A DNA stretch of 33,871 nt from Clostridiales bacterium DTU083. GTDB lineage: Bacteria > Bacillota > Clostridia > Caldicoprobacterales > DTU083. The notes under the pieces were generated by a model. It was not told the origin of the DNA, did no database searches, and worked only from the letters and a program-made list of their open reading frames with translations. The stretch lies in contig LFTC01000030.1 of assembly GCA_001512915.1 (NCBI GenBank), forward strand, positions 13,084-46,954, written 5' to 3'. How positions within the stretch are numbered: position 1 is the first letter of the stretch; the number at the start of each line of letters is the position of its first letter. Below, piece after piece: positions 1-8,529 of this stretch. The translations under genes were made by a program, and so were the position numbers.

Positions 1-513
1 GGAGTAACGGGTGCTACCGGTGCAACAGGTGTTACTGGACCGCCTGCTGCTGGTGTTGAGTGCTCATGTTTTGATCAAATGGCAAATTTAATTCAACAGG
101 TAATAGATAACTTCTCAGAATCGAATATCGGAGTCAATATAGAGAATGGTGGATCAGTTACCGGAAGGCCTAGTGAGATAGTAAACGGTACTGTATTTGT
201 ACTGACAAATGCAGCAGGCGACATTACTAACAGAATTAATATATGTAAGATAGCCTCTATATCACTTTCTGGTACCGACACATTTGAAGGTTTTACCTTC
301 CTACCCCCGCCTGATCCGCTTCCTACCGGTTGTGAGGCTGAGTGTGAAGCTGGCATAAGAGAAGTATTGGAATCATTGATGGGCGAAATGGTGAATATTA
401 GAGCAGGGGGTACTGACACTGGAAATATGATTGTTACGCAAGTAGAGTTTGGAATGGTTATACTGGATGATCAAATTGCTGTATCCACCTGCATGATCGA
501 AGACGTCCGCTAA
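1..513 (+). CDS. Collagen-like surface (spore?) protein, C-terminal part
   Basis: The reading frame is open from base 1, so the 5' end lies outside the window. The first codons give Gly-X-Thr triplets (GVTGATGATGVTGPP), typical of the collagen-like regions of exosporium proteins such as BclA. A non-collagenous C-terminal domain of about 150 residues follows. It seems to hold two related beta-rich modules: one with GGSVTG and ending in INICKIASI, the other with GGTDTG and ending in VSTCMIEDV, separated by a proline- and cysteine-containing linker (PPPDPLPTGCEAEC). In known proteins the Gly-X-Thr threonines carry O-glycans, which fits the large glycosyltransferase 69 bases downstream. A terminator-like hairpin follows the stop. 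The collagen-like nature is seen directly; a spore location is inference. Confidence 0.8.
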   Translation, partial: GVTGATGATGVTGPPAAGVECSCFDQMANLIQQVIDNFSESNIGVNIENGGSVTGRPSEIVNGTVFVLTNAAGDITNRINICKIASISLSGTDTFEGFTFLPPPDPLPTGCEAECEAGIREVLESLMGEMVNIRAGGTDTGNMIVTQVEFGMVILDDQIAVSTCMIEDVR

Positions 514-533
514 ATCAACTCTGACGCATTAAT

Positions 534-559
534 AGGGAAATGTCTATCATTTCCCTTTT
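534..559 (+). terminator. Rho-independent terminator after the collagen-like gene
   Basis: A 9-bp perfect stem (arms 534-542 and 548-556, loop TCTAT) is followed by a short T run. It lies between the collagen-like gene and the glycosyltransferase, so the latter is either read through or has its own promoter; I see no clear promoter in the short gap. Confidence 0.7.
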
Positions 560-582
560 ACATAAATGATGGAGGTATAAAA

Positions 583-3500
583 ATGATAACAATCAGCCTG
601 TGCATGATAGTAAAAAATGAAGAGGATACCCTGGCCAGATGCCTTAGGTCGGTTCATGATATTGTTGATGAAATTATTATAGTGGATACGGGTTCAACTG
701 ATAAAACAAAGGAGATTGCCCGTGATTTTACGTCAAAGATATACGATTTCGAATGGATTGACGATTTTTCCGCAGCAAGAAACTATTCATTTTCCAAAGC
801 CACCATGGACTATATACTTTGGCTTGATGCAGATGATGTAATTTTGCCAAATGATAAGAAAAAGTTAAAAAAACTAAAAGAAACATTGGATCCATCCGTA
901 GCTACGGTTATGATGAAATATAATTATGCCTTTGATGAATATGGCAATGTCACCCTTTGCTTCTACAGGGAGCGTCTCGTAAAAAGAAGCTGCAACCCTG
1001 TGTGGCATGATCCGGTTCATGAATTCATAGGAATTGAAGGTAAAACCATTAATTCCGATATCTGCATAACGCATAAAAGGATACATGATGCTTCCGACAG
1101 GAACCTGCGGATATTTGAGAAAATGATTGAGCAGGGCAGGCCTATGAGTGCAAGAAATTATTTCTATTATGCCAAGGAATTATACTATCACAACAGGTTT
1201 AAAAAGGCTGTTGAATATTTCAATAAATTTTTGGATTCAGGAGAGGGCTGGATTGAGGATAATATAAATGCCTGTTTTCACCTTTCAATCTGCTATGACA
1301 ATATGAAAGACAGGCAGAATATGCTTAAATCTTTACTGAGAAGTTTTGAATATGATCTGCCCAGGGCGGAAATATGCTGCCAGCTTGGCACCTATTATAT
1401 TGCAGCAGAAGATTATAAAAGGGCAATCTTCTGGTATGAGCTGGCCGCAAACCTAAGCAAACCTGAAGGCAGCTGGGGTTTCATTCTTGAAGATTATTGG
1501 GGCTTCATACCCAATATACAGCTGTGTGTCTGTCATTATAAACTGGGCAACATGGAAGAATCCTATAAATATAATGAAATAGCAGCAAAATACAAGCCCG
1601 ATTCTCCTCTGGTTAAACATAATAGGAACTTCTTTGAATCAATTATGAAACAAAAGGAAGAGCCTGAAAAATCCGCCAAGGCATTAAGTGAATCAGTTGC
1701 CGGGGATGCTAAACCCGGCAGCCAAGTACAAACCGGACAAGGTAAAGCACTCAGGATTGTTCAGGTTGCTCCGGATATTTATGCTCTTCCTCCTGAAAAT
1801 TATGGCGGAATTGAATTGGTAGTATATGAAATAACCGAGGAACTGGTGCGCAGAGGACATGAAGTCTGGCTGTACGCCCCAAAGGGGACACGTACCAGTG
1901 CCAATCTGATACCTTATGAGCATAATGAACCTTGGAATGAAGAGGCAATTATAAAGCAAGTTATCAGCACATTGCCGGATAGTATTGATCTGATTCATGA
2001 CCATACCCATCATTCCCTCATTGGCCGTCAGAAATTGAATATACCCACAATTTGCACCATTCATTGTCCAGTCAGCAATAATGTTAAATTTCCCGTGTAT
2101 GTAAGCAAAAGAGCCAGAAAGGTTTATGGCAGCAATAAAGGCTTTCATGTTTATAACGGCATCAACCTGGATGAATACCAGTTTTCCCAGGAAAAAGACG
2201 ATTACCTTTTATACCTGGGAGTACTGAACTATTATAAGGGTTCCCATATCGCACTTGATGCTGCAATAAGGACTAATCAAAGACTTATTGTTGCCGGCCC
2301 GGTACACGATCAGTCTTACTTTGACGCTGAGATAGCCCCCAGGCTTAAGAACAATCCCAATATAACTTATGTGGGGGCAGTCGGCGGACAGCAAAAACAG
2401 GATTTATTGAAGAAGGCAAAATGCCTCTTGTTTCCTACCTCCTTTGAGGAACCTTTCGGCCTGGTTATGGTTGAAGCCATGGCATGCGGAACGCCTGTTC
2501 TGGCATTTGATAACGGCGCCGTCAGTGAAGTCCTTGAAGGATTCCCGCAATTGATATGTTCTTCCCTGGATGATATGGCAGATAAGATTCTGAATCTGCA
2601 GATGCCTGCTCCTGAAGAATTGCGTCAATACGTAAAGCACAGGTTTACAACACAGAGGATGGCAGATGAGTATTTGGAGCTGTATCGCCGGGTTATGAAT
2701 AAAAAAGGGAAGCACCTGTCCAATGTTAATATACTAAACAAAAGCAAGCTGCTCCGCATAGCACAGGTATCGCCTGATTATTATCCTGTTCCTCCACCGA
2801 ATTACGGTGGTATCGAAAGGGTAATATATGACCTTACCGAAGAATTGGTTGAGATGGGGCATGAGGTTTATTTATTTGCCACGGGAGGCAGCAGGAGCAG
2901 TGCCCGGGTAATCAACTATGAGCATCATGGGTTCAGTCCCTATGAAATTTCAGAGTTTGTTAAGAAAAAACTGCCTCCGGATATTGATATAATTCATGAT
3001 CATACCCACTCCTCCGCAATAGGCAGACTGAACCTTGACATACCTACGGTGTGTACCATTCACACTCCTGTAAATAACCCTGTGAAATGTCCTGTATATG
3101 TAAGTAAAAGTGCCCGGGAATATCATGCCGGAGGCAAAGGCTGGTATGTTTATAACGGTATTAACCCAAATGATTTTGAATACAGCGAGGAAAAGGATGA
3201 TTTTGTACTGTATATGGGAATGCTGGCCTGGTATAAGGGCATTGTTCACACCTTGGAAGCAGTTGAAAAAACAGGAGATAATCTTATTCTAGCCGGACCT
3301 GTTTATGATGTGGATTATCATAAGCGTGAAATTGAACCCAGGATAAAGGCAAACCCCAGGGTAAAGTATATAGGCGAAGTTGGCGGCAAAAGGCGCACAG
3401 ACCTGTTAAAACATGCCAAATGCCTTTTGTTTCCCACTGTATGCAATGAACCATTCGGGCTGATTATGATTGAAGCAATGGTATCAGGCACTCCTGTTCT

Positions 3501-3705
3501 TGCTCTCTCCAACGGAGCAGTACCCGAGGTATTGGAGAGATTTCCCGAGCTTATATGCAGTACTCCGGAAGAAATGGCGGAAAAACTTATGCGCCAGGAT
3601 TTTCCTGATCCAAAAGAAATGCGCAGCTATGTACTTGGTAACTTTACCAGAGACAGGATGGCAAGAAACTACCTCAATATATACTATGAGCTTATTAAAG
3701 CTTAG
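583..3705 (+). CDS. Three-part glycosyltransferase (GT2, helical repeats, GT4, GT4)
   Basis: A 1040-residue protein, likely cytoplasmic, that transfers sugars. Residues 1 to about 100 form a GT2-type domain: start SLCMIVKNEE, nucleotide-binding IIVDTGSTD (about 32-40) and a DxD-like WLDADD (80-85). Residues about 185-345 are helical and TPR-like (YYAKELYY, ACFHLSICYDN). After a polar linker (about 355-388) come two GT4-type domains in tandem, about 389-705 and 724-1040. They are clearly duplicates: both have NYGGIE near the start, DHTH, VYNGIN and an E-x7-E motif (E623/E631 and E956/E964) followed by GTPVLA. The start is supported by GGAGG at 571-575. The gene follows a collagen-like protein gene, as sgtA sits beside bclA3 in Clostridioides difficile, so glycosylation of that protein is the likely role (inference). 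Sugar donors cannot be told. Confidence 0.88.
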   Translation: MITISLCMIVKNEEDTLARCLRSVHDIVDEIIIVDTGSTDKTKEIARDFTSKIYDFEWIDDFSAARNYSFSKATMDYILWLDADDVILPNDKKKLKKLKETLDPSVATVMMKYNYAFDEYGNVTLCFYRERLVKRSCNPVWHDPVHEFIGIEGKTINSDICITHKRIHDASDRNLRIFEKMIEQGRPMSARNYFYYAKELYYHNRFKKAVEYFNKFLDSGEGWIEDNINACFHLSICYDNMKDRQNMLKSLLRSFEYDLPRAEICCQLGTYYIAAEDYKRAIFWYELAANLSKPEGSWGFILEDYWGFIPNIQLCVCHYKLGNMEESYKYNEIAAKYKPDSPLVKHNRNFFESIMKQKEEPEKSAKALSESVAGDAKPGSQVQTGQGKALRIVQVAPDIYALPPENYGGIELVVYEITEELVRRGHEVWLYAPKGTRTSANLIPYEHNEPWNEEAIIKQVISTLPDSIDLIHDHTHHSLIGRQKLNIPTICTIHCPVSNNVKFPVYVSKRARKVYGSNKGFHVYNGINLDEYQFSQEKDDYLLYLGVLNYYKGSHIALDAAIRTNQRLIVAGPVHDQSYFDAEIAPRLKNNPNITYVGAVGGQQKQDLLKKAKCLLFPTSFEEPFGLVMVEAMACGTPVLAFDNGAVSEVLEGFPQLICSSLDDMADKILNLQMPAPEELRQYVKHRFTTQRMADEYLELYRRVMNKKGKHLSNVNILNKSKLLRIAQVSPDYYPVPPPNYGGIERVIYDLTEELVEMGHEVYLFATGGSRSSARVINYEHHGFSPYEISEFVKKKLPPDIDIIHDHTHSSAIGRLNLDIPTVCTIHTPVNNPVKCPVYVSKSAREYHAGGKGWYVYNGINPNDFEYSEEKDDFVLYMGMLAWYKGIVHTLEAVEKTGDNLILAGPVYDVDYHKREIEPRIKANPRVKYIGEVGGKRRTDLLKHAKCLLFPTVCNEPFGLIMIEAMVSGTPVLALSNGAVPEVLERFPELICSTPEEMAEKLMRQDFPDPKEMRSYVLGNFTRDRMARNYLNIYYELIKA

Positions 3706-3745
3706 TAAACGAGTTCTTGCATATTAAAAGTTATGCCGATTTATG

Positions 3746-3774
3746 TTGTAATAGGGTTGTATTTGGAATATAAT
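3746..3774 (+). promoter_or_regulatory. Promoter of purC
   Basis: TTGTAA (3746-3751), a 17-base spacer and TATAAT (3769-3774), about 70 bases before the purC start. No PurR box or riboswitch is obvious in the short leader. Confidence 0.6.
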
Positions 3775-3846
3775 CAGTGGTGAAAATAATTCTGCCTTCT
3801 TCCTAATTGATATGGAATGATGTGGTTTAGCAGAAAGGGGAATGGT

Positions 3847-4530
3847 ATGAAAAAAATATATGAAGGTAAAACCAAGGATGTTTATGCCCTGGAAAACGGA
3901 AATTACCGGCTTGTATTCAAAGATGACGTTACAGGCGAAGATGGGGTCTTTGATCCGGGTGCCAATCAGGTGGGCCTGTCTATTGAAGGAATCGGCAAAA
4001 CAAATCTGAAAGTATCTGTAAAGTTTTTTGAAATGCTGGAAAAAGAGGGTATTCACACGCACCATATAAGCTCTGATATTGACAGATCTTCCATGGATGT
4101 GCAAAAAGCAGAATTCTTTGGCAAGGGCTTGGAGATTATCTGCCGCTATCGTGCAGTAGGAAGTTTTTTGCGCCGTTACGGAGCTTATGTAAAAGAAGGG
4201 GACAAGCTCAATGCTTATGTTGAAGCTACTTTAAAGGATGATGAGAGAGGGGATCCGCTGGTTACGGCGGAGGGCCTGGAAGTTCTTGGCATCATGTCTG
4301 TTGAGCAGTTTGAACAGATTAAGGCAGATACACGAAGAATAGCTGGATTAATAAAGAAAGAGCTGGAAAAGAAAGGCCTGGAGCTTTATGATATTAAATT
4401 GGAATTCGGGCTGGATGAAGATGGAAGAGTGATGCTTATTGATGAAATTTCATCAGGTAATATGAGGGTTTACAAGAATGGAAAAATTATGGACCCCATG
4501 GAATTAAATAAAGCTTTGCTGGATGAATAG
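3847..4530 (+). CDS. purC: Phosphoribosylaminoimidazole-succinocarboxamide (SAICAR) synthase
   Basis: Joins CAIR and aspartate with ATP to make SAICAR in purine synthesis. At 227 residues it is near the family length of about 235. The N-terminus KKIYEGKTKDVY is the ATP-binding start of PurC, and YDIKLEFG near residue 182 matches the second family signature closely. Other signatures are altered: CRYRAVGS stands where R-x3-[TA]-G-S is usual, and DEISSGNMR where most have DE(I/L)SPDxxR. I place the start at 3847, with AAAGGGG at 3834-3840; the in-frame ATG at 3817 lies upstream of that site. It stands alone, with no other pur gene near and its own promoter, so it may be a second or relocated copy. 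The family is fairly sure; full activity is assumed. Confidence 0.85.
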   Translation: MKKIYEGKTKDVYALENGNYRLVFKDDVTGEDGVFDPGANQVGLSIEGIGKTNLKVSVKFFEMLEKEGIHTHHISSDIDRSSMDVQKAEFFGKGLEIICRYRAVGSFLRRYGAYVKEGDKLNAYVEATLKDDERGDPLVTAEGLEVLGIMSVEQFEQIKADTRRIAGLIKKELEKKGLELYDIKLEFGLDEDGRVMLIDEISSGNMRVYKNGKIMDPMELNKALLDE

Positions 4531-4854
4531 AAAAAGCTCCAACGAACCTTTATCGATCGGCCAACCTGACATCACCGTAAACTTCTGTTTCCCATTACCG
4601 ATTACTTCAAAAACCTTCGTCTGCCAGCCAGCTTCTTTTACTTACCCGATTTTCGCTTCGTTTCCGCTGCTTTCACACTGGATTATGTGATTGCAGCTTC
4701 CAGTCCGCTTCCACCGGCATAAATAAATTTCACTGACACTGTCAGATATAGCAGGGTACCAGCCCCTGCCGGTTTTTGCTAACCAGCAATGTTCTGTTTC
4801 CATTGTACGGTTCTGCAAGGTTTCCTCTCTTAGGGATTCCTTGGAGCTTGTAGC
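4531..4854 (-). pseudogene. Possible decayed reverse-strand reading frame
   Basis: Read on the minus strand, one frame is open for 70 codons (4854 to 4645), meets a single TAA (4644-4642), and stays open for at least 37 more codons in the same frame, running into the antisense of purC. An ATG lies at 4803-4801, without a convincing ribosome binding site. The peptide is rich in tryptophan (CWLAKTGRGWYP, AGWQTK, SGWPIDKG). I do not recognise a family. It could be the remnant of a gene or chance openness of non-coding DNA. Confidence 0.25.
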
Positions 4855-4965
4855 TTAATCCTACTATAAAGAAGCTGATGAGTCAAAGTTTGTACAGTTG
4901 CAAAAACTGTTATTATGCAAAAATATTCAGAATATTCATGCGTTAACTCCTTCATACTCTGTTTT

Positions 4966-4994
4966 TTGTCGGATATCATTTTTTTTAATATATA
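4966..4994 (+). promoter_or_regulatory. Candidate promoter of the kinase-like gene
   Basis: TTGTCG (4966-4971), a 17-base spacer and TATATA (4989-4994) in a strongly AT-rich stretch. Other -10 choices overlap, so the exact site is uncertain. Confidence 0.35.
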
Positions 4995-5045
4995 TAAGAT
5001 ATGATAATATCTATAATGTAGATTAATATGTAGCAGGTGAAAGAT

Positions 5046-5978
5046 TTGGCCTTTATTACTTTTTCCAGAGAATCGGGAAGTTTCGGAGAGGAAATAGCTG
5101 ACAAGCTGGCTATGAGCCTAAATATTCCGCTGATTTCACGTTCGGTGGCCATGGCCGAATGGTTTCCGGAAATAGCCGATAAGCATGAACTTCACATGCT
5201 GTCTGAAAGCCCCCGCTTTTATTTAAACAAATCCAGACTCAATATCACATTTGCCGCTTATTTGGAACAAAAGCTGAAAGAAATGGTTGAAAAGGGTCCG
5301 GCAATCCTGTTCGGCATGGGATCACAGGTTATATTTTCCGGCCATCCGGAAGCTATACATGTCAGAATTACAGCATCTCCCGAAACACGGCTGCAAAGGC
5401 TCAGCAAGATTCATCACTTGGGCCGGGAGGATGCCAGGCGCATGCTGCAGCTGACCGATAGGAAACACAAGCGCTATGTATCAACTATATACAAGCAGGA
5501 TATATCTGATCCTGCTCATTACCACCTTATTTTAAATACCGATTCTCTAAGCATTGATGAAAGCGTATCTATCTTAAAATTTGCTTTTGAAAACAAGCAG
5601 GCTAAAGTTGAAACAACAGAAAAACTGGAAGAAGAGTCAGCAAAACCCATTGTATTTAAAAACGAGTCCGAAGAAGAATTTGCAAGGATATTGGATATGT
5701 ACGGACTGGAATGGGAGTACGAACCACATACATTCCCCATCGAGTGGGATTCAGAAGGAAATATTACCGGAGCCTTTTCGCCGGACTTTTATCTGCCTCG
5801 TTTCGACACATATATAGAATTAACTACTATGAATCAGAAATATGTGTCAGGCAAGAAGAAGAAAATGAGAAAGCTGAAAGAGCTGTATCCCGGGATTAAT
5901 ATAAAAATGGTTTTCAAAAGTGATTTTCATTCTTTGTTGAGAAGGTTCGGACTGGATAAGGAGGCTCATGGCAAATGA
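5046..5978 (+). CDS. Cytidylate kinase-like protein with a C-terminal nuclease-like domain
   Basis: Using a TTG start at 5046 gives 310 residues. AGGTGA (5035-5040) sits 5 bases before this TTG, whereas the in-frame GTG at 5037 lies inside that site. Residues about 1-180 resemble the cytidylate kinase-like family: ITFSRESGSFGEEIADKLA at the P-loop position, ILFGMGSQVIF where relatives have GRG, and a lid/terminal segment DRKHKRY...INTDSL-like. The glycine loop is degraded (GSFGE rather than GSGGR). After an acidic linker (about 185-200), residues about 205-302 look like a PD-(D/E)XK-fold domain: an early helix SEEEFARILDMYG, then YEP, then SPDFYLP (D247) and YIELT (E258), followed by a lysine cluster (270-273). 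The usual E-x-K lysine is T260, so catalysis is uncertain. It overlaps the next gene by 4 bases, so both are probably made together. The fold of the second domain is inference. Confidence 0.65.
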   Translation: MAFITFSRESGSFGEEIADKLAMSLNIPLISRSVAMAEWFPEIADKHELHMLSESPRFYLNKSRLNITFAAYLEQKLKEMVEKGPAILFGMGSQVIFSGHPEAIHVRITASPETRLQRLSKIHHLGREDARRMLQLTDRKHKRYVSTIYKQDISDPAHYHLILNTDSLSIDESVSILKFAFENKQAKVETTEKLEEESAKPIVFKNESEEEFARILDMYGLEWEYEPHTFPIEWDSEGNITGAFSPDFYLPRFDTYIELTTMNQKYVSGKKKKMRKLKELYPGINIKMVFKSDFHSLLRRFGLDKEAHGK

Positions 5979-6508
5979 AGGAAAAAGGGATTGGCAGGAT
6001 AATTTTTACTGAGAGAGAGATACAAGAGCAGGTTTCAAAAATGGCAAAGATGCTCTCTCTCGACTATGACGGTAAAGACCCAATACTAATAGGAATACTG
6101 AATGGCTCATTTTATTTTATGGCAGATTTGACTCGCTATATGACCATCCCGTTATCAATAGATTTTTTGTCCATCGGTGTTTATCCGGAAGTAACCAAAA
6201 AAACGGGAATTGTCCGGTTTAACAAGGAACTCGATCTTTCAATAACCGGCAGGCACGTTTTATTGGTTGAAGATATAGTGGGAACGGGTCTGACCCTTGG
6301 TTATATTTATCAGCATATGGAAGCATTTAAGCCGGCCAGCCTGAAGATATGCACTTTACTGGACAATCCGGCAGAGCGTCTGCTTGATATAAAAATTGAT
6401 TACCGGTGTTTTGTAATGCCGGATGAATTTCTTGTAGGCTATGGCCTGGATTATGAGCAGAAATACCGGAATCTGCCTTATATAGCTGCATACAGACCTG
6501 AACCCTGA
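5975..6508 (+). CDS. Divergent hypoxanthine phosphoribosyltransferase-like protein
   Basis: A 177-residue protein of the HPRT type, which normally joins purine bases to PRPP. The overall pattern is clear: GILNGSFYFMADL (40-52), the PRPP loop VEDIVGTGLTL (98-108), KICTLLDNP (124-132), PDEFLVGYGLDY and KYRNLPYI near the end. Three positions that matter in known HPRTs differ: LKG is LNG (N43), the Asp of EDIIDTG is Gly103, and the Lys of DKP, which contacts the purine, is Asn131. This suggests a changed substrate or lost catalysis rather than an ordinary salvage enzyme. The ATG overlaps the stop of the kinase-like gene; AAGGAGG (5958-5964) supports the start. A different ATG at 5968 leads to a stop after 14 codons. 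Confidence 0.75.
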   Translation: MKEKGIGRIIFTEREIQEQVSKMAKMLSLDYDGKDPILIGILNGSFYFMADLTRYMTIPLSIDFLSIGVYPEVTKKTGIVRFNKELDLSITGRHVLLVEDIVGTGLTLGYIYQHMEAFKPASLKICTLLDNPAERLLDIKIDYRCFVMPDEFLVGYGLDYEQKYRNLPYIAAYRPEP

Positions 6509-6512
6509 TTTC

Positions 6513-6541
6513 TTTACAAAGATATATATATGTAGTACAAT
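6513..6541 (+). promoter_or_regulatory. Candidate promoter of the MATE gene
   Basis: TTTACA (6513-6518), a 17-base spacer and TACAAT (6536-6541), just after the stop of the HPRT-like gene. It would give a leader of about 90 bases. Confidence 0.45.
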
Positions 6542-6634
6542 TGTATAAGAAAAGTTAGAAAATTGAGAAATGGCTCGGCAAAATGGAATGTCTGAGTCTT
6601 TATATATTTTAAATAAAGGGATGCACGTTATAAG

Positions 6635-8005
6635 ATGTTTTTCAGAAAGCGACATATTGATATTGCCAACGGACCTCTGCTCAGCAACATGCTCTTGTTT
6701 GCCCTGCCCATTATGGCTATGAACATATTGCAGCTCATGTTCAATGCAGCTGACATGATTGTAGTCGGGCGTTTTTCAGGCAAAACTGCCCTTGCTGCTG
6801 TAGGGGCTACTGGCTCACTTATTAATCTGCTGGTTAACCTTTTCATGGGCTTGTCAGTGGGTACCAGCGTAATTGTCTCCCAGGATTATGGCGCCGGCAG
6901 ACATGTGGATGTAAGCAGGGCTGTGCACACTTCAATGACTCTCAGCATTATCGGCGGCCTGGCTGTTATGGTTACGGGCATTGTTTTCTGCAAGCCATTG
7001 CTGGAAATGATGGGAACCCCTATGGATATAATCAGCCTTTCCATTTTATATATGAAAATTTACTTTTTGGGAATACCGGGTACAATGGTATATAATTTTG
7101 GCTCGGCTGTACTGCGTGCCATAGGCGACAGCCGCCGTCCCACTTACTATCTTTTCATGGCTGGTGTTGTTAATGTTATATTAAACCTGGTATTTGTAAT
7201 TGGATTCCGCATGGGTGTTGCAGGTGTAGCCTGGGCTACAACTATTTCGCAATATCTGTCAGCCGTTCTTGTGGTAATATGCTTGTACAGGAGTCACGGC
7301 TCAATACGGTTTATTCCAAAACAGATGAAAATAAGCAAAGAAAAATTTTTGCCTATTCTAAGAGTTGGCGTGCCTGCGGGATTGCAGGGAGCACTGTTTT
7401 CCATTTCCAATGTGATGGTTCAATCGGCAGTTAACTCCTTTGGTTCAACCATGGTTGCCGGAAATTCAGCTGCTGTTAATGTAGAGGGTTTTGTATCAAC
7501 ATCAATGAACGCTTATTACAATGCAGCTATAACTTTTACCGGACAGAATATGGGTGCAAGAAAATATGACAGGATAGATAAAATCGCTTTGATATGTATT
7601 TTATTGATCATGTCTACCTGGTTTGTTATAGGTGGTGCCACTTTGCTGTTTGGCAGACAATTGCTCAGTTTGTACTCAACTGATGCCCAGGTTATTGAGC
7701 TGGGCATGAGACGCTTATTCATTATGATGTCATTTTATTTTCTATGCGGAATTATGGTTGTATTTCCTGGTATAACCAGGGCTATGGGCTATTCCATACT
7801 TCCTATGCTGGTTACTTTGGTTTGCGCCTGCCTGCTTCGGATTGTCTGGCTGGCAACCATATTTACATGGAATCCTACACCCTTGATGCTTTATGCTTGT
7901 TATCCGGTAACCTGGGCTTTGGCAGGGCTTGGCCAGGCAGCAATTTTCCTGTTTGGCCGCAGGCAAGTCCGCAAACAAAATGCGCCTGAAATGGAATTTG
8001 CATAA
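6635..8005 (+). CDS. MATE family multidrug/organic cation exporter
   Basis: A 456-residue polytopic membrane protein with about 12 membrane segments in two halves. The first half holds the typical [22 protein letters not shown] and [18 protein letters not shown] stretches (about 37-90); the second half repeats the pattern with [11 protein letters not shown] (about 304-314). MATE proteins swap Na+ or H+ for cationic drugs or metabolites across the cytoplasmic membrane. The start is not strongly marked: AAAGGG at 6615-6620 is 14 bases away, so expression may be weak. The next gene's ribosome binding site touches this gene's stop codon, so the two are likely co-translated. The substrate is unknown. 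Confidence 0.9.
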   Translation: MFFRKRHIDIANGPLLSNMLLFALPIMAMNILQLMFNAADMIVVGRFSGKTALAAVGATGSLINLLVNLFMGLSVGTSVIVSQDYGAGRHVDVSRAVHTSMTLSIIGGLAVMVTGIVFCKPLLEMMGTPMDIISLSILYMKIYFLGIPGTMVYNFGSAVLRAIGDSRRPTYYLFMAGVVNVILNLVFVIGFRMGVAGVAWATTISQYLSAVLVVICLYRSHGSIRFIPKQMKISKEKFLPILRVGVPAGLQGALFSISNVMVQSAVNSFGSTMVAGNSAAVNVEGFVSTSMNAYYNAAITFTGQNMGARKYDRIDKIALICILLIMSTWFVIGGATLLFGRQLLSLYSTDAQVIELGMRRLFIMMSFYFLCGIMVVFPGITRAMGYSILPMLVTLVCACLLRIVWLATIFTWNPTPLMLYACYPVTWALAGLGQAAIFLFGRRQVRKQNAPEMEFA

Positions 8006-8019
8006 GAGGAGGGGTGAGC

Positions 8020-8523
8020 ATGCCTTTAAAAATTATCAAGGGAGATATAACAAAAATAAAAGCGGATGCCATTGTCAATGCAGCAAATAAAACCCTCCTG
8101 GGAGGCGGAGGGGTTGACGGGGCAATTCACAGGGCAGCCGGCCCCAAGCTGTTGGAGGAATGCCGCACCCTGGGAGGATGCGAAACCGGCGAAGCCAAAA
8201 TAACCAAGGGTTATAATCTGCCTGCCAGATATGTTATTCATACCGTTGGCCCGGTATGGAAGGGCGGAGATCATAAAGAGGAAGAACTTTTGGCCAGCTG
8301 TTACAAGGATTCATTAAAACTGGCCATAGAGCACGGACTGAAGAGTATAGCGTTTCCGCTGATATCAGCAGGGGCTTACGGCTATCCCAAAGACCAGGCT
8401 TTAAAGGTGGCTGTGAAAACTATTAATGAATTTTTGAAGGAACATGATTTGGAAGCCTGCCTTGTACTTTATGATGAGAAATCGTATCAAACAGCCAAGA
8501 AACTATTTGATTTTGTTGAGTAA
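8020..8523 (+). CDS. Macro-domain protein (probable O-acetyl-ADP-ribose deacetylase)
   Basis: At 167 residues it is a stand-alone macro domain of the MacroD/YmdB type. It has GDI (8-10), NAAN (20-23), the [14 protein letters not shown] loop (28-41), GEAKIT followed by IHTVGPVW (74-80), and ISAGAYGYP (115-123), so the ADP-ribose-binding and catalytic loops look intact. Relatives remove acetyl from O-acetyl-ADP-ribose or ADP-ribose from proteins. The ATG at 8020 is chosen because AGGAGG (8007-8012) ends 7 bases before it; an in-frame GTG at 8014 is too close to that site. It follows the MATE gene by 14 bases and converges with the glycerate kinase gene, only 6 bases from its end. Confidence 0.9.
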   Translation: MPLKIIKGDITKIKADAIVNAANKTLLGGGGVDGAIHRAAGPKLLEECRTLGGCETGEAKITKGYNLPARYVIHTVGPVWKGGDHKEEELLASCYKDSLKLAIEHGLKSIAFPLISAGAYGYPKDQALKVAVKTINEFLKEHDLEACLVLYDEKSYQTAKKLFDFVE

Positions 8524-8529
8524 AAACTT

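Larger units (their letters stand above)
4531..5045. other. 515-base gap without a convincing gene
   Basis: Between purC and the kinase-like gene. The first 330 bases are pyrimidine-rich on the + strand and hold a possible decayed reverse-strand frame, listed separately. The last 80 bases are very AT-rich and probably carry the promoter of the next gene. I see no tRNA, no repeat array and no strong terminator. Confidence 0.6.
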
